Notes under the pieces: model-generated
What the model was told of the DNA's origin: nothing
Databases searched by the model: none
What the model saw: only the letters and a program-made list of their open reading frames with translations
Shown here: piece after piece, positions 31,367-39,312 of the stretch
How the letters are laid out: the number at the start of each line of letters is the position of its first letter
Position numbering within the stretch: the first letter of the stretch is position 1
Position numbers and translations under genes: made by a program
NCBI RefSeq assembly: GCF_001428255.1
Contig: NZ_LMRW01000026.1
Coordinates: 1,498 to 65,497 of the forward strand
Reading direction: 5' to 3'
From: Agromyces sp. Soil535
GTDB taxonomy: Bacteria > Actinomycetota > Actinomycetes > Actinomycetales > Microbacteriaceae
Length of the DNA stretch: 64,000 bases

Positions 31367-32608
31367 ATGACTCCGACGAAGGACGCGTCGGCCGGCCACG
31401 CTCCCCGCCGGTGGCCGGCATGGATCGGCGACGTCGTCGCCGCCGTGTTGATCGTCGTGGCCGCTGCAGCGTCCTACCCCGGCCACGACCTCCTCCCCGG
31501 CAATCCGCTCGGATTCGCCGCAGCCGTCGCGCCCGCGGCCATCCTGCCGCTCCGGCGGCGCTGGCCCATCCCGGTCCTCGCTGCCTGCGTCGTGCTGTTC
31601 GCGGTCGCGGCCTTCACCGGCGCGCTCGGGGACGGCCTGGAGCTCGCCACCGCGATCGCCGTCTTCGGCGTCGCCGTGCGCACCGACCGCCGAACCACGC
31701 TCATCACCGCGGTCGTCACCGCCGTCCTCCTCGTGGGAATCGGCCTCCTCAGCGGCATCGCCAGCCCGTTCGAGCCGCGCACGTTCCAGTACGCCGTCAC
31801 GATCGGCTTCGCGGCGGCCGCAGGTGAGGCGACCAGGTCGCGGAGGGCGTACATCGCAGCGATCACGGAACGAGCGGTTCGTGCCGAGGAGACCCGCGAA
31901 TCGGAGGCCCGGCGCCGTGTCGCGGAGGACCGTCTGCGCATCGCGCGGGACCTGCACGACGCGGTCGCCCATCAGATCTCGGTGATCAGCCTCAACGCGG
32001 GCGTCGCATCGTCCGCGCTCGAGTCGCGGCCCGAGGCAGCGCGGGAGGCGCTTTCGACGATCCGCTCGGCCGCACGCGCGGTGCTCGGCGAGATCGGCGA
32101 CCTGCTCGCGATGCTCCGCGCCGAGGACTCGGGCGGGGCATCCGATGCCGTCGGTCCGGCGCCGCAGCCGGGGCTCGATCGGCTCGACGAGCTCGTCGCC
32201 CGCTTCCGCGAGTCAGGGCTCGAGGTGACCCTCCGCGTGGACGGCGACCTCGCCCGCCTTCCGGTCGCCACCGACCTCGTCGCCTACCGGGTGCTGCAGG
32301 AGGCGCTCACGAACGCGCACAAGCACGGCGCCGAGCACCGGGTGCACATCCTCGTCGAGGTGCGGCCGGATGCCGCGCGCCTCGTCGTCAGGAACCCGGT
32401 CGCAACCGGTGCGAGCGCGACCGCCACCGCATCGGGGGCCGGGCACGGGCTCCTCGGCATCCGCGAGCGCGTGGCCTCGGTGCGTGGCACCGTCGAGGCG
32501 GGACCGGCCCCTGGCGGGTACCGCCTGACGGTGACGCTGCCGCTGCCGTCCGACCGGGTCGACCCGCGGCATCCGTCACCCCAACCCGGAACGGATGAAC
32601 TCCGATGA
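31367..32608 (+). CDS. NarL-group sensor histidine kinase
   Basis: ATG 31367 is chosen over an upstream in-frame ATG at 31316; 413 residues. Five or so membrane helices (about 20-155) without a large outer sensor domain, a linker coiled coil, then HisKA_3 'RIARDLHDAVAHQIS' with phospho-acceptor His197. The ATPase domain has 'ALTNAHKHG' (N box) and 'GHGLLGIRERV' (G box). It autophosphorylates and passes phosphate to the coupled regulator. The membrane-embedded sensor with the divergent MacB transporter suggests detection of an envelope-active compound. Confidence 0.93.
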   Translation: MTPTKDASAGHAPRRWPAWIGDVVAAVLIVVAAAASYPGHDLLPGNPLGFAAAVAPAAILPLRRRWPIPVLAACVVLFAVAAFTGALGDGLELATAIAVFGVAVRTDRRTTLITAVVTAVLLVGIGLLSGIASPFEPRTFQYAVTIGFAAAAGEATRSRRAYIAAITERAVRAEETRESEARRRVAEDRLRIARDLHDAVAHQISVISLNAGVASSALESRPEAAREALSTIRSAARAVLGEIGDLLAMLRAEDSGGASDAVGPAPQPGLDRLDELVARFRESGLEVTLRVDGDLARLPVATDLVAYRVLQEALTNAHKHGAEHRVHILVEVRPDAARLVVRNPVATGASATATASGAGHGLLGIRERVASVRGTVEAGPAPGGYRLTVTLPLPSDRVDPRHPSPQPGTDELR

Positions 32609-33288
32609 CCTCGGTGCTCATCGTCGACGACCAGGCCCTCATCCGCACCGCGCTGCGCGAACTGCTCGGGCACGAGCCCGGCATCACGATCGCGGGAGAG
32701 GCGGTGAACGGCGAGGAGGCGGTCGCGCTCGCGAGATCGGCGCATCCCGACGTCGTGCTCATGGACATCCGCATGCCGGTCATGGACGGCATCGCCGCGA
32801 CCGCCGAGATCTGCGGCGACCCGGCGCTCGCCGAGACGCGCGTGCTCATCCTCACGACGTTCGAGGAGGACGAGTACCTCGTCGCGGCGCTCCGCGCCGG
32901 CGCGAGCGGCTTCATCGGCAAGGGCGCGGAACCCGAGGAGATCGGCCGCGCCGTGCGGGCGGTGCACGCCGGCGACGCGCTCCTCTCGCCGGCCGCGACC
33001 CGCAGCCTCATCACGCGCTACGTGCTCCCGCCGACGGATGCCTCGCGCTCGATGTCGACGCCGGCTGCGGCGCCCGAGCTCGACCTCCTCACAGAGCGCG
33101 AGCGCGAGGTGCTCCTGCTCGTCGCGCGAGGCCGCTCCAACCAGGAGATCGCGGAGGAGCTCTACATCTCGCCGGCCACGGCGAAGACGCACGTGAATCG
33201 CATCATGTCGAAGCTGCACGCGCACGATCGCGCCCAGCTCGTGATCCTCGCGTATGAGAGCGGATTACTGCAGCCGGGATCGGCCTGA
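32605..33288 (+). CDS. NarL/FixJ-type response regulator
   Basis: 227 residues; ATG 32605 overlaps the kinase stop (ATGA). The receiver domain has the phospho-acceptor Asp54 in 'VVLMDIRMP' with 'TTFEEDEY' and 'KG' later. The LuxR helix-turn-helix is 'LTEREREVLLLVARGRSNQEIAEELYISPATAKTHV'. Partner of the kinase. The likely targets are the divergent ABC operon and its own operon. Confidence 0.94.
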   Translation: MTSVLIVDDQALIRTALRELLGHEPGITIAGEAVNGEEAVALARSAHPDVVLMDIRMPVMDGIAATAEICGDPALAETRVLILTTFEEDEYLVAALRAGASGFIGKGAEPEEIGRAVRAVHAGDALLSPAATRSLITRYVLPPTDASRSMSTPAAAPELDLLTEREREVLLLVARGRSNQEIAEELYISPATAKTHVNRIMSKLHAHDRAQLVILAYESGLLQPGSA

Positions 33289-33427
33289 GCTCGTTCGCCG
33301 CCTCCAACCCGTCCCGCCTCGCGAGCGGCGTCGACGGCGGCGACTCCTTGTCGGCGAGGTCGGCGAGCGGGTTCACCGAGGGCTCGCCGTCATTGCGCGG
33401 GCATCTCTCATAGCGCAAGGCTTAGCC
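33289..33427. other. Short intergenic stretch, no supported gene
   Basis: A minus-strand reading here (33418 downward) has a plausible-looking stretch 'NPLADLADKE', but it is only a fragment, runs antisense into the response regulator gene and has no start signal. I treat it as non-coding. Confidence 0.4.
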
Positions 33428-34129
33428 ATGGAGATCCCCTCGGCCGCGCAAGTGCCCAGGTCGGCGCGGGTGCCTCACGCGACGTGGACCGTGGGCGCCG
33501 TCGCATGGGTGCTGACGCTCGGGTACTTCGCCGCGCAGCTCGGCCCGGCAGCCGCGTGGAGCGACCCGCCGTACAGCTTCCTCGCGAACACGATCAGCGA
33601 TCTCGGCAACGCGGGTTGCGGGCCGTTCCGCGGCATCGGGGGCACGATGGTGGTCTGCTCCCCGCTCCACGCGATCATGAACGCGGCGTTCGTCGCCCTC
33701 GGGGTCCTCACAGCCCTCGGCGCGATCCTGCTGTGGCGCTGGTGGCCGCGCGGGAGGCTCGTCGCGACGGGGCTCGTCGGCGTCATCACATCGGGCGTGG
33801 GCGGCATCCTCGTCGGTCTCGCCCCGGCGGATGTGGCCGTGCCGGTGCATCTCGCCGGCGTCGCCCTGCAACCGCTCGGCGTCGTCGGGATGTTCCTGCT
33901 CGGCCTCGCGACCTGGCACGAACGCAGTCTTCGATCGATCCTCGGCCTCGCACTTGGCGGCGTCTCGATCATCGCTTGCGCGCTCCTCTTCGCCCGCACC
34001 GATTTCGGGCTCGGATTCGGCGTCATCGAGCGCCTCGCTTTCGACACGCTCACGATCTGGACCGGGGTGCTCGGCATCGTCGTGCTCGCGGGCGGTGGAC
34101 GCGGACGTCGACCCGCGGCCTCGGTGTGA
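33428..34129 (+). CDS. DUF998-family membrane protein
   Basis: 233 residues from ATG 33428 (weak upstream AAGG). Six membrane helices. The N-terminal loop 'YSFLANTISDLGNAGC' and 'SPLHAIMNAAFVALGVL' are the hallmarks of DUF998 (the ISDLG motif). The function is unknown; these proteins are common single genes in actinobacteria. Confidence 0.85.
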   Translation: MEIPSAAQVPRSARVPHATWTVGAVAWVLTLGYFAAQLGPAAAWSDPPYSFLANTISDLGNAGCGPFRGIGGTMVVCSPLHAIMNAAFVALGVLTALGAILLWRWWPRGRLVATGLVGVITSGVGGILVGLAPADVAVPVHLAGVALQPLGVVGMFLLGLATWHERSLRSILGLALGGVSIIACALLFARTDFGLGFGVIERLAFDTLTIWTGVLGIVVLAGGGRGRRPAASV

Positions 34130-34227
34130 TGCGGGTCTCCCGTGCGTTCATCGGCGCGACCCTGCTGCAGCCGGGGTCGGCGTGAGGATCGCGTCCGGCG
34201 GCCCGAACACGGTCCGGAGATTCGCCC

Positions 34228-34839
34228 CTACATGTATGTGTACGACGAGAGCGTCGCGTTCATGAGGTTCGCGACGATGACCCCCGACCACGCGAGCATG
34301 CCGATGAGGGCAGCCACGCTGAGCGCGATCGCGACCCACATCGGCGCCGATCCGCGGCCGGCCTGGCGCTTCACGACCACCGACCGCCCGATCACGTACA
34401 CGAACGGCGACAGGCACGCCCAGTGGAACTGCCGTGTGTAAGCCAGCTTCCTGAGCCCCGCCACATCGAGATAGGCGAACCCGACCGCCGCACCGTACAG
34501 GAGCCAGCTGAGCGCGGTCGCGGTGAGGTACATCGGGTCGAAGTACATGCGCACCTGCGCCATCGGATCCGTCAACGAACTCAGCATGTAACCCGAGGGG
34601 TCGAACTGGAAGAGCGGGATGAGCGCCAGGCACGGCAGCGTCACGATGAGCCAGATCCACACGGTGTCGACCGGGGTCCCGGCGGCGACACGTGCCCGCA
34701 CCTCGGTGCCGTACGGCGCGTACGCCGGCGGGTCGAGGGGCGTCGCGTACTCGGTCCACTGCCGGCCGTCCCACCACCGCTGGCCGGAGCCGCTCGGGTC
34801 GGGATACCAGCCGGCGGGCGCGGGCGCGAGATCGGTCAT
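34228..34839 (-). CDS. DUF2510-domain membrane protein
   Basis: 203 residues from ATG 34839 after GGAGGA. The N-terminal DUF2510 zipper 'PAGWYPDPSGSGQRWWDGRQWTEY' (residues 8-31) is a short aromatic/proline motif found in actinobacterial envelope proteins. Four membrane helices follow ('WIWLIVTLPCLALIPLF', 'LTATALSWLLYGAAVGFAY', 'FHWACLSPFVYVIG', 'MWVAIALSVAALIGMLAW'). The function is unknown. Confidence 0.85.
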   Translation of the reverse strand: MTDLAPAPAGWYPDPSGSGQRWWDGRQWTEYATPLDPPAYAPYGTEVRARVAAGTPVDTVWIWLIVTLPCLALIPLFQFDPSGYMLSSLTDPMAQVRMYFDPMYLTATALSWLLYGAAVGFAYLDVAGLRKLAYTRQFHWACLSPFVYVIGRSVVVKRQAGRGSAPMWVAIALSVAALIGMLAWSGVIVANLMNATLSSYTYM

Positions 34840-34852
34840 CGTTCCTCCTGTG

Positions 34853-34897
34853 GGGGCGGGTCGAGGGGTCGTCGGGGCGGGTCGTCGGGGCGGGTCG
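34853..34897 (+). repeat. G-rich 13-bp tandem repeat upstream of the DUF2510 gene
   Basis: The unit GGGTCGTCGGGGC repeats about 2.5 times from 34866 and is preceded by another GGGGGCGGG run. Multiple G-tracts on the plus strand could form a G-quadruplex. It lies in the 5' region of the minus-strand gene and upstream of the LacI gene. Confidence 0.55.
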
Positions 34898-35015
34898 AGG
34901 GATCGAGCGTACGAGTCCGCGGGTCGGGGTGAGGCAATGCTAGGGGGCGGGCGGGCGCCTGCACCATGCCCCGACGCGACTAGGGTGCAGTCGAGGGCAG
35001 TTTTCTGGAGGATGC

Positions 35016-35981
35016 GTGGCCGGGGTGACCAGCGCGGACGTCGCGCGCGAGAGCGGGGTCTCCCGCACGACCGTGAGCTACGTGCTGAACGGCACCGAGG
35101 GCACCTCGATCTCTGAGGCCACGCGGCGACGCGTGCTGGAGACCGCCGCGCGACTCGGCTATGCGCCGTCGGCCGCCGCCCGCGCGCTTCGCAGCGGGCG
35201 CAGCGACCTCGTGCTGTGCGTGCTGCCCGACTGGCCCGTCGGCCCCGTGGTCGAGACGATGCTCGACCACCTGGCCGACGAGCTCGCGGAACGCGACCTC
35301 TCGGTGCTCGTGCACCACGTGCGCGGCGACCGCCCGCTGTCGCACCTGTGGCGCGCCGTCACCCCTCGGACCGTCGTGGGCCTGACGCCGTTCGATCCCG
35401 ATGAGGCGCGCGCGATGCGGCAGGCCGGCATCCAGGTCGTCGGCACCGGCGTCGACGACCCCGACGCCGAGGATCCGCAACCCCGCATCGGCAGGATCCA
35501 GGTGGACCGCCTCGTGGCAGGAGGTCGCCACCGCGTCGGGTACGCCACGACCGACGATCGACGCGTCGCCGACTTCGCCGACCGGCGCCTGGCGGGCGTG
35601 CGCGCGGCGTGCGCCGAGCACGGACTCGCGGCTCCGCTCGTCACCCCCGTCCCGGTCGACGCCGACGCCGGCGCGGCCGCCGTCGCCACCTGGCGTGCGG
35701 CCGGCGTCGACGGCGTCGCCGCCTACAACGACGAGGTCGCGTTCGCGGTGCTGGCCGGTGCTCGCGTCACTGGACTCGCGGTGCCTGCAGACCTCGCGGT
35801 GATCGGCGTCGACGACGTGCCGTTGGCCGCGCTCGCCTCGCCGCCGCTCACGACCGTGACGCAGTCGATCGAACGCGAGGCGTCGTACCTCGCGGCATGC
35901 GTCCTGGCCGCGCTCGACGGCGAGGATGCACCTGTGCGTCCGCACGGCGGGCCGGTGCTCGTCGAGCGCGACTCGGCCTGA
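35016..35981 (+). CDS. LacI-family transcriptional regulator
   Basis: GTG 35016 after TGGAGGA; 321 residues. The N-terminal helix-turn-helix/hinge is 'TSADVARESGVSRTTVSYVLNG' and continues to 'AARALRSGRS'; a periplasmic-binding-protein-like sugar domain follows. It is convergent with the secreted beta-helix protein gene, which carries a centre-CG palindrome in its promoter (37986-38003). The two may form a regulator-target pair, inferred from position. Confidence 0.92.
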   Translation: MAGVTSADVARESGVSRTTVSYVLNGTEGTSISEATRRRVLETAARLGYAPSAAARALRSGRSDLVLCVLPDWPVGPVVETMLDHLADELAERDLSVLVHHVRGDRPLSHLWRAVTPRTVVGLTPFDPDEARAMRQAGIQVVGTGVDDPDAEDPQPRIGRIQVDRLVAGGRHRVGYATTDDRRVADFADRRLAGVRAACAEHGLAAPLVTPVPVDADAGAAAVATWRAAGVDGVAAYNDEVAFAVLAGARVTGLAVPADLAVIGVDDVPLAALASPPLTTVTQSIEREASYLAACVLAALDGEDAPVRPHGGPVLVERDSA

Positions 35982-36017
35982 TCACTCGGGCCGAGCCGCG
36001 CTCGAGGCAGCCACCCG

Positions 36018-37913
36018 TCAGGGCAGCGGGTAATGCGTGATGAACTGCGGCACACCGATCACGCTGGTGTCGGCCGTGCCGCCGATCCCGTTCACGACGT
36101 GCAGGATGGTGCCGGCGCTGAGGTTCACCGTCATGATGTGCTCGAGCGAGATGCCGTCGCCATCCGGCGCCTCGAACCCGTTCTCGGTGACGATCGACGG
36201 GTTGTTCTGGTTGAACACGTAGACGCCGCCGCCGTAGAGCGTGTGCTCGGTCACGTCGTCGGCGACCTTGTAGCCGGGGTAGCCGAGCGTGCCGTCGGGC
36301 CGAGTCCAATCCGCCTGCGTCGGCGGGTCGTAGGGCAGCTCGTTCTGGTAGAGCACGGTCGTGCCGCGCTCGCCGTTCCAGACGGTGTTGAACTGCTGGA
36401 AGTGCTCGACGAATAGGCCCGTCGCCGTCACGTCGTCGCCGTTTACGACCACGCCGGTACGCCCGGTGTTCGTGTTCCAGCGGTCGGTGTCGCCGTTCAC
36501 GCCCTCGGTGAAGCCCTCGACGCCGTGATCGCCGCGCCACACCCAGGTGTGGTCGATGAGCACGTGGTCGCTGTTCACGACGAGCGCGGTGTCGGCCTTG
36601 CCGATGTGCGGGCCGCCGACACGGAAGTACACGTCGGAGAGCGTGATCGGGTTCGCCGCGTCGACCTTCGACCCCTGGCCGGCGCCGGGTTGCCCCACCT
36701 GCAGCAGCACGGGCGACTCGACGGTGCCTGCGTCGATCGTGACGCCTGCCACGACGATGCCCGGCGCGTCGGCGACCTTGAGCGGCACCGCCCCGTCGAC
36801 GGCCGTGAGCGTCGCGTGGCCCATGCCGAGCACGACGGTGTCGGCCCGCTTCACCTGGATGCTGCTCGCCACGTCGTAGACGCCGGGCGTGAGGAGGAGG
36901 TGCTTGCCCTTCGCGAGCTGCGCGTTGATGGTGCCGACCGGGTCGCCGGGCTTCGCGATGAAGAAGTCCGTGATCGGGATCGTGCGACCCGGCGTCTCCC
37001 CGTCGGCCCACGTGATGCCGCGGGTGCCGGTCTGCGCCGCGGGCACGCGCACCGCGTAGCGTCCTCCGTCGTCGACGAAGAGGTACGGCTTCTCGCGGCT
37101 GACGGGCGTCTCCTCGAGCGTCGTGTACGGCGGGTTCGGGAAGCCCGCGTCATCCGGAGCGCCCACGACGCCCGAGAAGACCTGGTTCCAGACCGCGTTC
37201 GACCAGCCGCCCACGACCGTGTTGCGCGTGAGCCACTGCTGCTGCGATCCGTTGATCACGAACGGCAGGCGCGAGTCGGCGATGAAGCCGCCGCTCGCGT
37301 ACTGCGGGCCGGCCGTGCAGTAGTCCATGAGCGACAGGTTGGCGCCCGACACGTCGAGCCGGCGCATGGACACGGCCTGCGAGACCGCCCAGAAGTTCGC
37401 GGAGCCGCGGCATCCGTCCTGGCCGAGCGAGTTCACGTGCAGCGAGAGGTTCGAGATCGTGCGCCAGAAGTTCACGAGGGCGAGGCAGTTGCTCGTGCCG
37501 CCGTCGGCGAGGCACCGGTTGTAGACCTCGAGCTTGCCCGTGATGTCGACCTCGCCGGGCGAGGCGCCGAGGCCGGCGATCTCGGTGTAGTAGCCGACGC
37601 GCGCCTGCAGCGGGTCCTCGGCAGTGCCGTACGCGCCGGGGAGGAACAGCACGCTGTGACGTGCGGTCGACATCTCGGCGTCGACCTGCGCGGCCGCGAG
37701 TTCGTCGAGCATCGCCTGCACCTCGTCGAGCGGCGTGTCAGGCGACACGACGGCGACGTTGGGCCCGAAGTCGGGTGCGAACGGGTCGATCAGCTGGTCC
37801 GTTGCGGCGTGCGCCGCCCCGGCGGTGCCGGTGACGGTGATGACCGCCGCCGCGACGGTCAATGCGGTGGCCATGCCGCGCGGGATGCGCGTGGGCCGCG
37901 GGTGAGTGCTCAT
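36018..37913 (-). CDS. Large secreted right-handed beta-helix protein (GH55/pectate-lyase-like fold)
   Basis: 631 residues from ATG 37913. Residues 1-37 form a Tat/Sec-like signal ('RIPRGMATALTVAAAVITVTGTAGAAHA'). The mature part has two beta-helix regions with pectate-lyase_3 features: 'VLFLPGAYG' and later 'HLLLTPGVYDV' mark the start of each helix, with 'VLIDHTWVWRGDHGV' and 'VVVNGDDVTATGLFVEHF' in between. This double-helix plan is that of GH55 exo-beta-1,3-glucanases. Close relatives are often annotated adenylyl cyclase without support. A polysaccharide-degrading or binding role outside the cell fits the nearby LacI gene. Activity unproven. Confidence 0.8.
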   Translation of the reverse strand: MSTHPRPTRIPRGMATALTVAAAVITVTGTAGAAHAATDQLIDPFAPDFGPNVAVVSPDTPLDEVQAMLDELAAAQVDAEMSTARHSVLFLPGAYGTAEDPLQARVGYYTEIAGLGASPGEVDITGKLEVYNRCLADGGTSNCLALVNFWRTISNLSLHVNSLGQDGCRGSANFWAVSQAVSMRRLDVSGANLSLMDYCTAGPQYASGGFIADSRLPFVINGSQQQWLTRNTVVGGWSNAVWNQVFSGVVGAPDDAGFPNPPYTTLEETPVSREKPYLFVDDGGRYAVRVPAAQTGTRGITWADGETPGRTIPITDFFIAKPGDPVGTINAQLAKGKHLLLTPGVYDVASSIQVKRADTVVLGMGHATLTAVDGAVPLKVADAPGIVVAGVTIDAGTVESPVLLQVGQPGAGQGSKVDAANPITLSDVYFRVGGPHIGKADTALVVNSDHVLIDHTWVWRGDHGVEGFTEGVNGDTDRWNTNTGRTGVVVNGDDVTATGLFVEHFQQFNTVWNGERGTTVLYQNELPYDPPTQADWTRPDGTLGYPGYKVADDVTEHTLYGGGVYVFNQNNPSIVTENGFEAPDGDGISLEHIMTVNLSAGTILHVVNGIGGTADTSVIGVPQFITHYPLP

Positions 37914-37985
37914 TCGGTCGTGTCCTCCTCGTCGAGGGCCGGCGCGCTCCGCACGCGGGATCGATGCGATCGTCGGGGTGCGGAT

Positions 37986-38003
37986 TGGTGACTCGTGTCA
38001 CCA
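37986..38003. promoter_or_regulatory. LacI-type operator candidate of the beta-helix gene
   Basis: TGGTGACTCGTGTCACCA is an 18-bp palindrome broken only at its centre, which falls on CG as in LacI-family sites. It lies just downstream of the promoter hexamers listed at 38018-38046 and so could block elongation or initiation. Confidence 0.5.
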
Positions 38004-38017
38004 GCGACGTTTCGCTC

Positions 38018-38046
38018 AGGCTAGGGAACGCGGCGTGATCCCACAA
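38018..38046 (-). promoter_or_regulatory. Promoter of the secreted beta-helix protein gene
   Basis: On the minus strand TTGTGG (38041-38046) and TAGCCT (38018-38023) are separated by 17 bases, about 105 bases before the ATG at 37913. Confidence 0.45.
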
Positions 38047-38105
38047 GAGGGACGCGCATGACTGGCGACCGCGACGGGCGGATGCCGCGCCGCCCGCGAG
38101 CCCCG

Positions 38106-39149
38106 CTACAGTTCGACGACCGTCATGCCCGACCCGGCGCCGCCGGCCGTGCCCATCGCGGCGAGCGCCGCCGGCACCTCGTCGAGCGTGATGCGACGCC
38201 CGACCAACGCAATGGGGCGGAAGTCACCCGAGGCGACCGCGCCGAGCATCGAGGGGTACTCGCGCGCGGCCATGCCGTGGCTGCCCATGATCTCGAGCTC
38301 GCCGGCGATCACCGCGTCCATCGGCATCGCGGCGAGCGCACTGTCGCCGAACATGAGGCCGATCTGCACGTGGCGTCCGCGCTTCTTGAGGCTCTGCACG
38401 GACGCCAGCGCGGTCTCGCTGCTGCCGAACGCGTCGAACGAGACGTCGACGCCGCCTTCGGATGCCTCGATGACGCGCTGCGCGGCGCCCTCGCCGCCGC
38501 GCACGGGAACGGCGCCGAGCTTCTCCGCCGCCTCGAGCGCCGCGTCGGAGACGTCGACCCCGTACACCGTGACCCCGGCCGCGACGGCGATCATGATCGC
38601 GGAGAGACCGACGCCGCCGCATCCGTGCACCGCGATCTGCTCGCCGGGCGCGAGGCGGCTGCGCGAGACGATCGCGCGGTAGGCGGTGGCGAAGCGGCAT
38701 CCGAGCGATGCGGCCTCGACGAAGCCGAGGGAGTCGGGCAGGCGGATCAGGTTGAGCTCGGCCTCGTCGACGACGACGAACTCGGCGAACGAGCCCCAGT
38801 GCGTGAAGCCCGGCTGCGACTGCGCGTCGCAGACCTGCTCGTTGCCCGAGCGGCACTCGACGCACCGGCCGCAGGCGCAGATGAAGGGCGCGGTGACGCG
38901 GTCGCCGACGCGCCAGCCGGCGTCGGGGTCGATCTCGGAGCCGAGTTCGGCGATCTCGCCGGCGAACTCGTGGCCCGGCACGTGCGGCAGCGCGACGGTG
39001 TCGTCGTGGCCCATCCAGGCGTGCCAGTCGCTGCGGCAGACCCCGGTGGCACGCACGCGGATCACGGCGCCGCGAGGCGGGCACGACGGCGCCGGCACGT
39101 CCACGAGTCCGGGTGTCTCGCCGAAGGCGTTGAAGAGCACGGCGCGCAC
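38106..39149 (-). CDS. Zinc-dependent alcohol dehydrogenase (MDR family)
   Basis: GTG 39149 is chosen from the aligned N-terminus ('RAVLFNAFGETPGLVDVP'); 347 residues. Catalytic zinc ligands are in 'GVCRSDWHAW' and 'PGHEFAGEI', and structural zinc is held by four Cys in 'CACGRCVECRSGNEQVC'. The NAD-binding 'VHGCGGVGLSAI' follows, with an acidic residue after strand 2 ('GVDVSD') indicating NAD. It oxidises an alcohol or polyol. It is a single gene with no obvious operon partner. Confidence 0.9.
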   Translation of the reverse strand: MRAVLFNAFGETPGLVDVPAPSCPPRGAVIRVRATGVCRSDWHAWMGHDDTVALPHVPGHEFAGEIAELGSEIDPDAGWRVGDRVTAPFICACGRCVECRSGNEQVCDAQSQPGFTHWGSFAEFVVVDEAELNLIRLPDSLGFVEAASLGCRFATAYRAIVSRSRLAPGEQIAVHGCGGVGLSAIMIAVAAGVTVYGVDVSDAALEAAEKLGAVPVRGGEGAAQRVIEASEGGVDVSFDAFGSSETALASVQSLKKRGRHVQIGLMFGDSALAAMPMDAVIAGELEIMGSHGMAAREYPSMLGAVASGDFRPIALVGRRITLDEVPAALAAMGTAGGAGSGMTVVEL

Positions 39150-39171
39150 AGGGGTCCCTTCCGTTTCGGGT

Positions 39172-39239
39172 CGACGGATGCCGCTGCGGCACGGCGTTCG
39201 GGTCGCCCGACGGGTGTCGCGGCGTTGCGGCATCCGTCG
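39172..39239. repeat. Long inverted repeat upstream of the dehydrogenase gene
   Basis: CGACGGATGCCGC (39172-39184) and GCGGCATCCGTCG (39227-39239) pair perfectly. It separates the dehydrogenase start from the terminator of the surface-protein gene and contains the window's recurrent CGGATGC word in both arms. Confidence 0.55.
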
Positions 39240-39270
39240 CAGCCCGTCGGCAGCGACATCCGCGAGCCTA

Positions 39271-39309
39271 CCCGCCCGGAGAGCGCGTCGAGCACGCTCT
39301 CCGGGCGGG
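39271..39309 (-). terminator. Strong hairpin terminator of the CWB2 surface-protein gene
   Basis: A perfect 15-bp stem, CCCGCCCGGAGAGCG (39271-39285) with CGCTCTCCGGGCGGG (39295-39309), has a 9-base loop and starts three bases after the stop codon. No T-run follows, as usual in high-GC actinobacteria. Confidence 0.75.
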
Positions 39310-39312
39310 GAC

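Noticed and set aside
33203-33418. Minus-strand reading with 'NPLADLADKE'
   Set aside because: No start signal, overlaps the response regulator gene and matches no family firmly.
33270-34184. Both 33288 and 34184 ends read LLQPGSA then a stop
   Set aside because: A possible duplicated 3' end of the response regulator, but only about 20 bases are similar; too short to separate from chance.
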